This document shows, in pieces, positions 44,874 to 55,185 of a stretch of 64,000 nucleotides of DNA. Under the pieces are notes generated by a model. It did no database searches and was not told where the DNA came from. It was given only the letters and a program-made list of their open reading frames with translations. The stretch spans positions 1,240,001 through 1,304,000 of the forward strand of contig JASISA010000001.1 in assembly GCA_031771865.1 (NCBI GenBank). The letters are read 5' to 3'. The stretch comes from Nothophaeocryptopus gaeumannii (lineage: Eukaryota > Ascomycota > Dothideomycetes > Mycosphaerellales > Mycosphaerellaceae). Each line of letters starts with the position of its first letter. Within the stretch, counting starts at the first letter, position 1. Position numbers and translations under genes: made by a program.

Positions 44874-45893
44874 AGACATCACTCGCGCTAGAGTTTCGCA
44901 TCGAACATACACAGTACAGTCCGCTTGACAGCTGACTTCAGACACCCAGATGCGCTTTGAATGGTGCTCATCATCCTCCGTATTTGCTTTCAGGCGTTGA
45001 ATTGGGAAGTTGTTTCACTTGTCTAGCTCGTCATCTTCGTTTGGGGCAACATGACGGAATTTGGATATTGATTGAATGGAGTCGAGGAGCCCAGTGAGCT
45101 TCTATTCGGGTTTTGATCCAGGGCTAGCATCGCAATGGAATTGGACGAACACCTTCTCCTTTTCTTCTCTCTGTTTGTTCCAGCCTGGAGAAGGCCGATA
45201 GTAAGGACAGTCTAGTATCCTCGTTCTTCGATCATAGATGAATGCATGACTCCTCAAATTGGCACTTACTCGAAACAGGTCAGCGTGTTTTGTTTTGGAT
45301 AGTGAGAGATCTGTGTCGGAAGGGCTTGAAGACAAGGACGATCCAAGACACACTCACCTGCAGCTTTTCTAGCACTCCATCCACAGAATCTGCGTTGCTT
45401 CTTCTCTCCCTCGTGCTTCCATTTTTGTATACACAGTTCTTAAGCAGTACATCCTTAACACAATGCCTTCCAATACGACGCCTTCTCCAAAAACTTCGGC
45501 AGATGGCAGGCATTGACAAAGGACAAGACGATGCTCTTTGTCCCGCTTTTGTTCGGTATATGGCACGAAGTGCCTTGTCTCCCACCAGAAAGCCATTCTA
45601 GCAGGAGGCATCGCATCGACCATTCCATGGAGCGAGGGCTCACAATCCCATTCACCCCAGTGAAGGCGAAGAATGGTGTTGTGGCGCCGAATCGAATATC
45701 TCTCCCTAGACAGTATTAATACTCGCAACATGTCCCTACTCTTACGCTCTTCCTGGATCCCAGATACCAACTTGTAGACTCCTACTGCTCAGTCACACGG
45801 GACTCTACCGTCAGCATCTACGACTCGACAGCAACAGCTACAATACCGCACCGAACTCACCACTCACCAGTTGCAGCCCACCCGGCATCTACG
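44874..45893. other. Spacer between exonuclease paralogs 1 and 2
   Basis: About 1 kb. ORFs on both strands (45242-45601 plus, 45369-45770 minus) lack support. The last 150 bp is a C/A-rich leader typical of an expressed fungal gene. Confidence 0.4.
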
Positions 45894-46805
45894 ATGCCCC
45901 TCAGCAAAGACTTCAAGGGCTGGCAGCGCCGTGCGCAGCCAGTCGCCAGTCCACACAGCGCAGCACACCCGACTATCCCACGAACGCCATTCGCCCACGC
46001 CCGAGGCGCAGGCAAGGCCACTCAGGTCGTGCCTCGTTTCGAACTGTTAATACCTGGTGAGCCAATCTCGTTCGATGCTGAGTTTCAGAAGTATCACCTG
46101 TATGGCGAATTCCACCCTGCAGGACACGACAAGGCAGGCCAGAAGAAGTGGCGGCACCGACTCGGTTGGGTCGCCGTCAAGAACACACGTCAGGAGACCG
46201 TCCTGGACTGCCACGTTCGATATCGGAAGGAAGACCACATCGAGATCCAGATGTCTCCTGCTCGTTTCGATGTGACATTGAAATCCTTGAGGGTCGAGAA
46301 CGGCGCGGTCCCAGCACACATTGCAGAGCGATGGTGTGCTGACATCTTCAAGGATCGTCCCGTGATCATCCACGGTGTTGCCCTGGATAGAATGGCCTTC
46401 ACAATCGAGGATGCGTTCTCCGGGGCCTCCGTGGTCTACGACACCCAGAAGGAGTACGCCGAGAGGTCCCGCCCACAGCCTGGGCTTGCGTACCTCGCGG
46501 AAAAGTACTTGACTGGCACGCTGAACTCCATCCAAGAGAAGGGCGACCACTCGCCAGTAGAGGACGCGGAAGCAACTATGGCACTCCACCTTCGCATGCG
46601 CCCGTACGATCGTGCTGCGGAGGCTGCCAAGTGGAAGCCTATGTACAACGAGCCGTCTTCGCATGCTCAGGCTCCTCATGGCAACCGTAGCCCGCAGACA
46701 CAAGGCCGAGCTGTGACGGCTACCCGAGCTGCTTCTTGTGCCTACAGCGGTCGACCTCAGGGTGGATTCAAGCCTGACATGGCTAACGACTCCCCCCCGC
46801 TTTGA
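45894..46805 (+). CDS. REX4/ISG20-like exonuclease paralog 2
   Basis: Intronless, 303 residues. It shares the start MPLSKDF with paralog 1. Exo I FDAE is in GEPISFDAEFQKYHL. HRLGWVAVKNTRQETVLD and the strand VVYDTQKEY align with REX4. Exo III is HSPVEDAEATM, nearly identical to the REX4 signature. The exo II segment reads VIIHGVALDRMAF, with Met where the catalytic Asp is expected. Instead of an RGG-like tail it ends DMANDSPPL, a short, apparently eroded version of the NDFPAL motif that closes paralog 3. The gene looks intact and uses the same codon bias as its neighbours. Confidence 0.8.
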   Translation: MPLSKDFKGWQRRAQPVASPHSAAHPTIPRTPFAHARGAGKATQVVPRFELLIPGEPISFDAEFQKYHLYGEFHPAGHDKAGQKKWRHRLGWVAVKNTRQETVLDCHVRYRKEDHIEIQMSPARFDVTLKSLRVENGAVPAHIAERWCADIFKDRPVIIHGVALDRMAFTIEDAFSGASVVYDTQKEYAERSRPQPGLAYLAEKYLTGTLNSIQEKGDHSPVEDAEATMALHLRMRPYDRAAEAAKWKPMYNEPSSHAQAPHGNRSPQTQGRAVTATRAASCAYSGRPQGGFKPDMANDSPPL

Positions 46806-47718
46806 TCGTAGTCAACTGTCGTGATAACCCCTTGAAGTGATCGTCTGCGACATTCTGCTTTTCGCATTCTTTCGCATGTTTCAGGTGTTCGTGATGGACT
46901 GGTTTCGTTTCTGATCCCCGTATGCCAGAGTTCCGTCAAATGCTTGGCTATTCGGCGATCAACTTTAGACAGATCTCGAGATCTGTCGCCTTGTGACATT
47001 CGGTTAGTTCGCAATAGAGATTCTTATAACACACCTTCTTCTCCACATTCTCATGTACTCCAGTTTACTCTTCCCATTTTCAAGTCTCGTCCACTGCAAC
47101 GGTAATGGGTCTCGGAGGATGCGATCTCCCGGCCTGTTGTTTCTTCCTCTCCTACAGACAGGTCTCGAAGCCCAAGACAAAGAGCATAGTGAGACAAGAC
47201 AGTGAGAAATCCAGGAAGGATTACTTGTATTTCCTAAAAGGCCAGTCGTGAAGCAAGTATCCTGTCTTCTTTTATCAGTATATCACAAATCCAACAATAT
47301 ATCCTACGCCGTCGAACCGGGCTCGCTCTCGGAGAGAATGAATTGACATCAGCCACGTTGCTCTGAGCCCTGTCTTCACTGCTCGGACGTCGCTGATGGT
47401 GCCCATGCCTTCACAAAGTCATTGAGATCGTCAGCGAACAAGAGTGCCTCGCAGACTTCTTGAATGTCGTTAACCACACAGTGAATGCAGTGAAGGACTG
47501 CAAGGGTGTTGTGGTGTCGAGTGTCGTGACCATCAAGTCCGCTTTAAAAGAACTCAGAATGGACCTCTCCTCCTTCTCTGCTTCGTGGACACCACCTATC
47601 ACGAAGAACACGCCTAAAGTCCAACGACAGCCCTAAGCATTGACCCTATTGTCAAACCACAGCCCCAGCTACCAGAGGACAACACCAGTCTAGACAGCCT
47701 GAGAGAAAGACCGCCACC
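46806..47718. other. Spacer between exonuclease paralogs 2 and 3
   Basis: About 900 bp. From about 47392 to 47636 one plus frame is open without ATG and encodes a helical sequence (FLNVVNHTVNAVKDCKG), similar in character to the leader ORF of paralog 1. Confidence 0.4.
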
Positions 47719-48654
47719 ATGAACGTCTCGACCATCAAGAAGAAGGAGTTCATCGGCTGGAGTCCTCGCTCGACTCCAGTCGATCCAGGGAACAACCCAG
47801 AGGATCCAAAGGACATCCGCCCGCCAGATAAGCCCGCCCGCGGAGAGGGGATTGCCACACAGGTTGAGCCTCGATTTGATTTGCTCCTCCCAGGCGAGCC
47901 AGTCGCTGTCGATATCGAGGGCCAGGAGTATTGGGATGGCGAGTACCACGAAGACCCGACCAAGCGCAAGAAATTGGGAGAAAAGCGCTGGAAGCACCGC
48001 ATCGGCTGGATTGGTATTGTCAACAGTAAGGGCGAGACCGCGCTTGATGTTTTCGTCTACTACCACAACGTTCCAGGAGTCGAGAAGAAGGCAGGGCGGG
48101 CGGAGTTCGTTGTGTTCAAGCATCGTCTCGCAGCAAAGAACGGTGCGGTTCCGGCTGAGATCGTTAACAAGTGGTGCGCTCAGATCTTCGCGAATCGCCC
48201 TGTGGTTTGCCACGCCAAGGATCTGGAGATCAAGGCTTTTCACCCATTCAACCCGTACAAGGGCACAACTGTCATTCGTGATACTCAGGTTCAGAACGCC
48301 GGTGCGCTCGGCCGGGCGAAGCCAGCTCTTCGTGGCCTAGCGCCGCACCTCCTTGGGCAGGTAGTTCAACTGAAAGGTCATAACCCAGTCGAGGATGCTC
48401 AAGCAGCCATGGCCATCGATCAATTGGTGCCAGCAAACAAGTTCGACCGTGCTGCTGCTGCCGCTCAGTGGGAGCCGCAGTATATAGAGGAAAACGAAGA
48501 ACAGGCGCCAGCTCCACAGCTGCAGAAGAATCAGCTCTACCGTGGCTTTCAGACCGTCGCTGCAGCATGTTCCGGTCCGACTCCGAAAGCGCCTAATCGG
48601 GCCTTCGATGTGAACGATGCAAACGACTTTCCCGCCCTAGGCGCAAAGAAATAG
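47719..48654 (+). CDS. REX4/ISG20-like exonuclease paralog 3
   Basis: Intronless, 311 residues, with a near-ideal start context (CCGCCACCATGA). Exo I is VDIE in GEPVAVDIEGQEYW. HRIGWIGIVNSKGETALDVF matches the following strands. Exo II reads VVCHAKDLEIKAF: it keeps the His-Ala pair of the REX4 GHALHND motif and has Glu at the Asp position, so it is the best candidate of the three for activity. Exo III is HNPVEDAQAAM. The protein ends FDVNDANDFPALGAKK, a short linear motif of the DFPAL type. The closest relative among the three is not clear by eye. Confidence 0.8.
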   Translation: MNVSTIKKKEFIGWSPRSTPVDPGNNPEDPKDIRPPDKPARGEGIATQVEPRFDLLLPGEPVAVDIEGQEYWDGEYHEDPTKRKKLGEKRWKHRIGWIGIVNSKGETALDVFVYYHNVPGVEKKAGRAEFVVFKHRLAAKNGAVPAEIVNKWCAQIFANRPVVCHAKDLEIKAFHPFNPYKGTTVIRDTQVQNAGALGRAKPALRGLAPHLLGQVVQLKGHNPVEDAQAAMAIDQLVPANKFDRAAAAAQWEPQYIEENEEQAPAPQLQKNQLYRGFQTVAAACSGPTPKAPNRAFDVNDANDFPALGAKK

Positions 48655-49388
48655 ATTGCTCGTCCTAATCGCTTTCGCGTCTCGGTTTGTGCCTTTCGGC
48701 GTTTTGTATTCTGGCTTGTTGGGAATTGATGGTCTTTAGGAGTATATCGAAGCGTTCTGAGTGCACAGCATCTCCTCCAAGAGACGGAAAACCGTGCAGC
48801 CTCACGGCGGCGTCCTGTCCTTGGGAGGTCCTCCGGTTCCTGTGTCTGGCGTTGGATAGGGCTGAACGTTGCTTGGATATCGGAAAGGCATCGCAGCTCC
48901 TTTATAGCTCGCGAGTAAGGCCCGTGGTGTATGAGCATGGAGCTCTGGCGCCACGACCGTCATTTTCTTCTCGGTTGTATTATTAGTGTTCGAAAAATGT
49001 AAGACTTTGCATGAGAAGCCTCCAGGTTCTCCTTTTGTCCATGCTCCTACCTTACGGTCTTCGTGAGAATCAGCTTTGCAGCCAGGGTGTATCATGTAAA
49101 GTTGTCAATGCGACCTGAGCGCGGCTGAGGTTGCTGCGGTGAGATCGCATGGATGCGCGTCATTGCCTTTATCGAGTGTAGACGGGATGATATGGTAGTC
49201 TCACCTGCTTGTGGTGTTGTAGTTGAAGGAAGGATGTTGAAGCCAGTGAGTTTGAAGTCAGCAAAGGAGATCTTGGTAAGGCTGATATAGACTTTGCGCT
49301 ACTGCAAGTCAATTCAAGTCCAGGGTCTGTGAAACTCTTGATCGAAACACCATCAACATCAACGTCGACAAAACCATTAATCGCGAGA
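48655..49388. other. Intergenic, pICln upstream region
   Basis: About 730 bp between two plus-strand genes. No supportable ORF. Confidence 0.4.
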
Positions 49389-50250
49389 ATGGAGGCTATC
49401 GAGACCGCACCCAAGGTCGAAGACTTCACACCGCTCTCAGAACATCAAGAGCAGACTCCTGGCACGTTCTTTGGCGGGAAGCCAGTCCTGCACACATATG
49501 CGCCAGCATCAACAATCAAAGTACCCAGCGACCAATTCGACACACAACCGGAATTGAAAAGACTAGCTGGCGACAGTGCCCCGGAGCTCGCAGACGGTAA
49601 TGTCAACATTTCAGGCGTCGATGTCTGGGTGACATCAAGGTACGTGCATTCAACCTTGTCGAACCGATCCCTTCTAACAAACACATAGAAACCTCATCCT
49701 CTACTCCCCGACCCACTCCACCGGCTTACAAATCCCCTATCCAACAATCACAATAACAGCCCAAGACGGCGCTGACGTCCTCCTCGAACTCAATCTCTCC
49801 GACGCCGACACCGCAGACGAAGACATTGAATTCCTTCAACTCCGCATTCACGCAACCACAGTATCCCACAATGCACCACCAGCAGATGCAACAGCAGGCG
49901 CGGGCACAAATGGGACAACAGCACACAATGATAGCGCGACCGCGCTCTTCAAGGCGATATCAGATTGCCAGGAACTCAATCCGGACCCTGTAGCGGAAGG
50001 AGAGGATGGCGAGGAGGGATTTGATGAGACGGAGCCTGGAGCGACGGGATGGATAACGAGTGATAATATGGCGGACTTTATGGACGAGAATGGGAACTTC
50101 AGGATGCCGGAGGGCATGACGGTGATTGGAGGAGAAGAGGAGGTAGATGGAGAGCCGCTGGGGGAAGGAGCAGGCAGGAGAAGAACGGCGGATGAGGCGA
50201 ATGCACAGGATGGTGCGGAGGAGGATGCGAAGTGGCAGAGGACTGAATGA
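49389..50250 (+). CDS. pICln / Lot5-type PH-fold protein
   Basis: Exons 49389-49639 and 49689-50250 give 270 residues. The pICln family has a PH-like fold and in animals chaperones Sm proteins for the methylosome; yeast Lot5 is a member. Seen here: TPGTFFGGKPVLH, then VWVTSRNLILYSP across the intron (AG|A makes Arg), GLQIPYPTITITAQ, and FLQLRIHA. The acidic segment EGEDGEEGFDETEPGATGW and the C-terminal acidic region fit the family. The longer ORF from 49329 begins at GTG, so ATG 49389 (MEAIETAPKVEDF) is taken as the start. The C-terminus is convergent with the large membrane protein, 167 bp away. Confidence 0.85.
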
Positions 50251-50417
50251 AGACTTCAAGCCAGCATTGTGAAGAAAAATCAAGATACCCCCCAAAAGCG
50301 AATAACGATGATCATTATATGATGAGGCAAGTGACTACCAAAGCTGCTCTCTTCATGGAGCATTGCAGAATGGTATCAACCCATCAGCAGAGGCTCTGCA
50401 CCATTACACACTAATTT

Positions 50418-53400
50418 CTATGCCTTCAAAAATCCATCACAATCATACAAACTCTTCGGCGTCCCAAACTCCTTCATCGTCGCTGAACTCCTCATCTTCC
50501 CGGCCGGTGTACTCAATAACCTCGGATCGATCGCGTACTCTCCCTCCATCGGCGCACTCTGCTGCAACCTAGTCGTGTAGGCGCCTGATCCAGAACTCCC
50601 AGCCGTCGTTGGCCGCGATTGGTCTTCTTGATTGGCCCAGGATCTCTCTCCATCGTCCCATACACTCGAACTTCTTGACCACGCCTGGTTCTCTTTGTCG
50701 CTCCCGCGTCTCGATCGAGGGGTGAGAGAGGAGGCATGATATGGATCGCATGTAGAAGCAAAACCCTTCGAAGCCCTAAACTCTTCATCAAACCCCCTCA
50801 ACGCGCCAGAGATATTTCGTTCTAACTCTTCCAGATCAACCTCATCCATCGCAGGATATCTCCCAACTTCCCTCTCTCCCGCCTCCCTCCTCCTTTCCAC
50901 TGGTCCCGGACTCGCCTGCGCTCCCGGCATCGTATTGAATTCAAAACCAAACAAACTATTCGCACTCTCCTCCCTCCCTGTCCCAGCACCAGCATCCAAT
51001 GGATCAACATCAGGAACCCAAGGCAACAACGGACTCGCTTCCCTCCCAAGCCTCATGTACGTCCTACTCTCCCTCGACCGATGCACCGAAACTTCCGAAT
51101 TCATCCTCCTCAACGCCATAGCATTCTTCAAAACAGATTTCCCCGGTGGAGAGCGAGGACCTATTATCGAAGCTGTCCTCTCCCTTGCACCAGCACTAAA
51201 TCTATACGAATCACGAATCGTCTTCACGGACGGCGGAATGTTGAGTGGGCTTGGTGCTGGTGGAGGAGAAGAAGAACTCTGCGGAATCGTTTCTAGGCGA
51301 GGATAACGAGGAAAACCGGATGCTGCTCGGGGGGTTGCCTCATCTTCTGGAATTTCGCCTTCTTCTGGCTCGTCGGAATCGAGAGGAACAGTTTCGAAGT
51401 GGATATCTTGCGGAGCGCCGGACCATTGTGGGAGGGGGAGGTCGTCGAAGTCTTGGGTTCGAGGAGGGGCGAGGATGGGGATGTTGGAGCCTGGGAAGCC
51501 GAGAGATGATTGCTTGGAGAGGAGAGAGCTGGCATTTGAGGACATGAGTTTTTCGGATACGTGGATTTGGGTTTGACGGGCTGGGTTTCGCATGGGAATC
51601 GCGGGCGCGGGCGGAGTTTCCGGGCGGCCGAAGGAGTCGAAGGTCATTGGGACTGTCTTGGGAGAGTAAGGTGGACTGTCGTTATCGGCAGCTTTGGCGT
51701 GAGGAGCAGCAGCGTAGCTCGTGGGTCGACTTTTTGGTGACACACCTTCATCCATATCCATATTACTGATCGCGAATGGCAGGAACATCGAACTTCTGCA
51801 CATATCCTCGGCCTCATCTTGTTCGCGAAGTACAGCAGATGGTGGGCTCGCAGGGTCATACTCGCTGCAAGCAACAGGCATTGGAAGGTCAGGTATCATT
51901 GGCCAGGCTGGGTCATACTCCTCGGTCTTCGACGTCGGTAGCGGCGGACTGGAAGGTATGTGCACGGGTGTTGCTTCTTCCGACGACATGTCCAGCGCGA
52001 ACGGAGAGCTGTGGTCCCCATCAGAGTTAGGACATGGCAGCGTGAACTCTGGCAAAGGCGCCGTGTCACACTGAACAGGCGATATGGATGCCGAGCTTTT
52101 GCTCTTGATAGGGCTGGGAAATTTGGGAATCACGAAACTGCGGTCTGACTGTCGAGAACCCGTTCGCGCAATGGGCGACACAGTTAGCATCGAGATGTTC
52201 GAATCCGACTCTTGGCGACCCAGTGTTGGCCTGCCATTTTCTTGGTACGCGTTCCATGTCGACAGAGTAGGCGAGCTTGGCGTAAGTGAAGCTCGGAGAG
52301 TTTGAACTCTCAGATTGTCGGTCGATGCAGAAGCATTGGGTGGCCGACTAGCTCTAGACAAGAACGCCAGTCGCTCTTCGCTAGGGCTAGGGTCGTGCGG
52401 ACGAGGAATATCATCGCTCTCCCTCTCCTCCTTAATGTGCTCCATGAGGAGGCCAGCCGGACTGGTCGATCGACTGCGGCTCGCAGGGCCAAGGACCTGC
52501 GGTGTTAATGTGCTGATTCGCACGCAATTCTGTCTTCTGTGCCCCTTCCTGGCGTTCGGGCTTCCCTTCAGCGCGCTTGGCTTTGGAAGTATGCTCGAGC
52601 TGCTATCCCAATGGAACGGGTTGCCATTGCTGCTGCGACCAGTGCACCCAGAATTGATTGTTGAGTTGGAGGGCTCTCGGGTAGGCGTTCCATTCTTGCT
52701 GTGCGAAGCATTTCCAGAGATGTCTCGTAGAACACTTGCACGCCGTCGTTCCGCCGGAGAACCGTTAAAGGAAACAGAGCTCACCCTACTTGACCTCTTT
52801 GTCGGTGTGGTAATCTTCTTGATAGTGCTAGAGCTCTCGGCCAGAGAGTTAGACGATGATACTCGACTGAGACTGACACGCTCGGCAGAGCATATTTGCG
52901 GGATTGATAGCCTCTTTCCGCTACCACATGAGCTCATGCTGCTCGAAGACGCCTGTCGTAGGTGGGTCAAAGCACTCTCGGTGCTCGCACACATAATCTT
53001 GCCACGGACTGAGGCACGTGGCTTTGAGATCCTCATCGGAGTGTTGGCGCTGTACCTCGGACCTGTGACCCGCGGGTTCTGCCACTGATTCTTTGCGACT
53101 AGCTTTAAGGCACCATTATCGTCATCGACGACTTCCTCGACCGTAGGAGAGCTGACTGGCAGATTTGTGTCCCGTCTTTCTAGTATCGGACTTGTCACAA
53201 GCACTGAGCTGCTTGCAGATTGATCGCTGGATGTAGATGACATTCGCGAGATGCAGACACCTGATCTGAGTTCGCTGATATCGTCGAAGTTGACCTTCAG
53301 AGGAGACACTACAGGCAAAGGTGGTACAGGCCCAGATGGTGGTCTGCTGAGAGGAGCGCCCAAGCTTATCGATCTCGCGTGCATCGGTGGTCTGCGACGT

Positions 53401-54209
53401 CTGCTCATGTTGGGCAGATGCTCCGTGCTACTGAATACTGCGCCGTCTGGTAGTGACTCGTTCAGCACACCCATTGAGACGGAACGTGGAGCGGGCTGCT
53501 TCTCTTCTTCGTTGGCGATATTGGCGCCGTAACGGCCAGGAGACCGAATCGCGGAAGAGGGTAAGACCGTTGCCCTAGGGCTGTCAGGCGCTGTGAAGAT
53601 GTCACGCGCACCGATCTGTTCCATCACTTTCGTCTCCACGACAGCTGAGCTTTGCCGTGACCCAGCAGCTCTATTGATGGCTCCAACTGCCGCCACCGAG
53701 GGCGTTGACGAGTTCATCTTCGGGCTTTCCATGATCGCTGATAGACCCTTGAACCGCCTAAGTGGTATCCCCCGTTGCTTGAGACGTTTCGGCAACGAGA
53801 CTGTGTTTCTCTTACGCTTGTTCGATCTGGCAACTTGGTCCGGGTCGTTGATGGTATCGTTGGAGCCCAGCGCATCCCAACCGCTTTGCGCGTGCAATGT
53901 CGTGAAGCCCGCGCACCGTACGCCGCTTGTAGATCTCGGTACCTCTGACATACTTTCCCGTAGAGCTGGATGGACCATGGAGCCCTGTTCGATCTCGGCA
54001 ATGGCTTTTTGATGCTTCCTTCGAACATAGTGGATCCTCACGAAGATACCAATAATTGATATTAAGATTACGGCGCCGATGCCAACGCCGATGCCAATAT
54101 AGGTGACTGGCGCCGTCGCAGATGAGGAGACAGCAGCAGCAGCCTCTTGCCGAAAGGACAAGTCCCCTATCGGCATTGCGCCGCGCCTTTCTGGTTCAAC
54201 GGGCGACAT
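50418..54209 (-). CDS. Large single-pass membrane protein, Ser/Pro-rich, function unknown
   Basis: Intronless, 1263 residues. A short N-terminal segment without a clear signal peptide is followed by one transmembrane helix (about 35-57: TYIGIGVGIGAVILISIIGI), then RIHYVRRKHQK. The positive charges after the helix suggest N-outside, C-inside. The remaining 1200 residues are Ser/Pro/Arg-rich and disordered, with many basic RxxS sites (for example RRRPPMHARSISLGAP, SPRATVLPSS), pointing to heavy phosphorylation. Acidic patches such as SDEPEEGEIPEDEATP lie in the C-terminal third. The architecture is like fungal cortical or septal membrane anchors, but I recognise no domain. Plus-strand ORFs inside it are shadows. 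Confidence 0.8.
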   Translation of the reverse strand: MSPVEPERRGAMPIGDLSFRQEAAAAVSSSATAPVTYIGIGVGIGAVILISIIGIFVRIHYVRRKHQKAIAEIEQGSMVHPALRESMSEVPRSTSGVRCAGFTTLHAQSGWDALGSNDTINDPDQVARSNKRKRNTVSLPKRLKQRGIPLRRFKGLSAIMESPKMNSSTPSVAAVGAINRAAGSRQSSAVVETKVMEQIGARDIFTAPDSPRATVLPSSAIRSPGRYGANIANEEEKQPAPRSVSMGVLNESLPDGAVFSSTEHLPNMSRRRRPPMHARSISLGAPLSRPPSGPVPPLPVVSPLKVNFDDISELRSGVCISRMSSTSSDQSASSSVLVTSPILERRDTNLPVSSPTVEEVVDDDNGALKLVAKNQWQNPRVTGPRYSANTPMRISKPRASVRGKIMCASTESALTHLRQASSSSMSSCGSGKRLSIPQICSAERVSLSRVSSSNSLAESSSTIKKITTPTKRSSRVSSVSFNGSPAERRRASVLRDISGNASHSKNGTPTREPSNSTINSGCTGRSSNGNPFHWDSSSSILPKPSALKGSPNARKGHRRQNCVRISTLTPQVLGPASRSRSTSPAGLLMEHIKEERESDDIPRPHDPSPSEERLAFLSRASRPPNASASTDNLRVQTLRASLTPSSPTLSTWNAYQENGRPTLGRQESDSNISMLTVSPIARTGSRQSDRSFVIPKFPSPIKSKSSASISPVQCDTAPLPEFTLPCPNSDGDHSSPFALDMSSEEATPVHIPSSPPLPTSKTEEYDPAWPMIPDLPMPVACSEYDPASPPSAVLREQDEAEDMCRSSMFLPFAISNMDMDEGVSPKSRPTSYAAAPHAKAADNDSPPYSPKTVPMTFDSFGRPETPPAPAIPMRNPARQTQIHVSEKLMSSNASSLLSKQSSLGFPGSNIPILAPPRTQDFDDLPLPQWSGAPQDIHFETVPLDSDEPEEGEIPEDEATPRAASGFPRYPRLETIPQSSSSPPPAPSPLNIPPSVKTIRDSYRFSAGARERTASIIGPRSPPGKSVLKNAMALRRMNSEVSVHRSRESRTYMRLGREASPLLPWVPDVDPLDAGAGTGREESANSLFGFEFNTMPGAQASPGPVERRREAGEREVGRYPAMDEVDLEELERNISGALRGFDEEFRASKGFASTCDPYHASSLTPRSRRGSDKENQAWSRSSSVWDDGERSWANQEDQSRPTTAGSSGSGAYTTRLQQSAPMEGEYAIDPRLLSTPAGKMRSSATMKEFGTPKSLYDCDGFLKA

Positions 54210-55185
54210 ACCGAAGTCGTCGAAGTGATGAATTTAACGAACGGCGGTGCCAGATCTCGCGTGAACACGCGAATATTGCAACACAGTGTCCAGAGTCCAG
54301 TTCGAAGTCCGGTATATCGGTCCAGAGGCCTTAGCCTTTTCGTCTTCCAGTAACCGCCAATCCGTGGCCCATATCCAGGCTTGTTGTCGTCGGTCGTAAA
54401 GTCACAGCGCAGGCAAGGCGCTCGCCGATCAAAGGTTCGCGCCTAACTGCACTGTGTCCTGTTGTGATTCGGTCCGTGCTGGTATGCGGGCCGTTGCTAC
54501 AACAGGAATGTTGGAATGTAGAATAGAATTAGATGTCGGCCACATGCCGCCGCTGTCGTTCGAACGTCTGTTAAGATTAGAGCCAACTGTAAACGAGCGT
54601 GTGGTCTTGGTATATTAGAGACAGAAGATTAGGAATTAAGACAATGGATAGAAGATGGGAAGGTCAGCGGGCAATACTTCGTTCTCTGGCGTCGAGCGTT
54701 GTATTACCGCTGCTCGGCGCCATCTCAATCTTACTATGCCTGGCTTGAGCTGCTGAAAGAAGACTTGATGATGGCCGATATGGTACGCGACGGTGAGAAG
54801 ACGATGATGAAGAGCGGCGGTGGGAAGAGGAGAGTTTCGCGACGTTGGACGAGTGTCCGGCTCTGCCATCCAAATACATGCCCGCGGTACCAGACAAACA
54901 AGTTGGTTCCATGTGCTCAAGCTGAAAGTCGATGGCTCTCAGGAGGTGTTGATGGGGTGTAAGGTGTCGTCCTGGAGAGTGCGCGGCTTCACTTGCAGGA
55001 TGCGTGGTCCGTGCAGGCTCGGCGGGGAATCGGCCAACATCATCCCGGCCTATGAGTAGCACGCCGTCATCATTAATCCCCAAACATCGACGGCCGGTCC
55101 TGCATCTGTGAGAATAGAACATTGACATTGGCTCGGGAGGTTTCTTGGTCACTTGCTATTGCATTCCCCATACCAGACAGTCACC
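54210..55185. other. Divergent intergenic region
   Basis: About 1 kb between two divergently transcribed genes, holding both promoters. ORFs at 54636-55152 have no domain or codon support. Confidence 0.4.

Noticed and set aside
52315..53088. 257-codon plus-strand ORF
   Set aside because: Antisense shadow of the large Ser-rich membrane protein; no domain.
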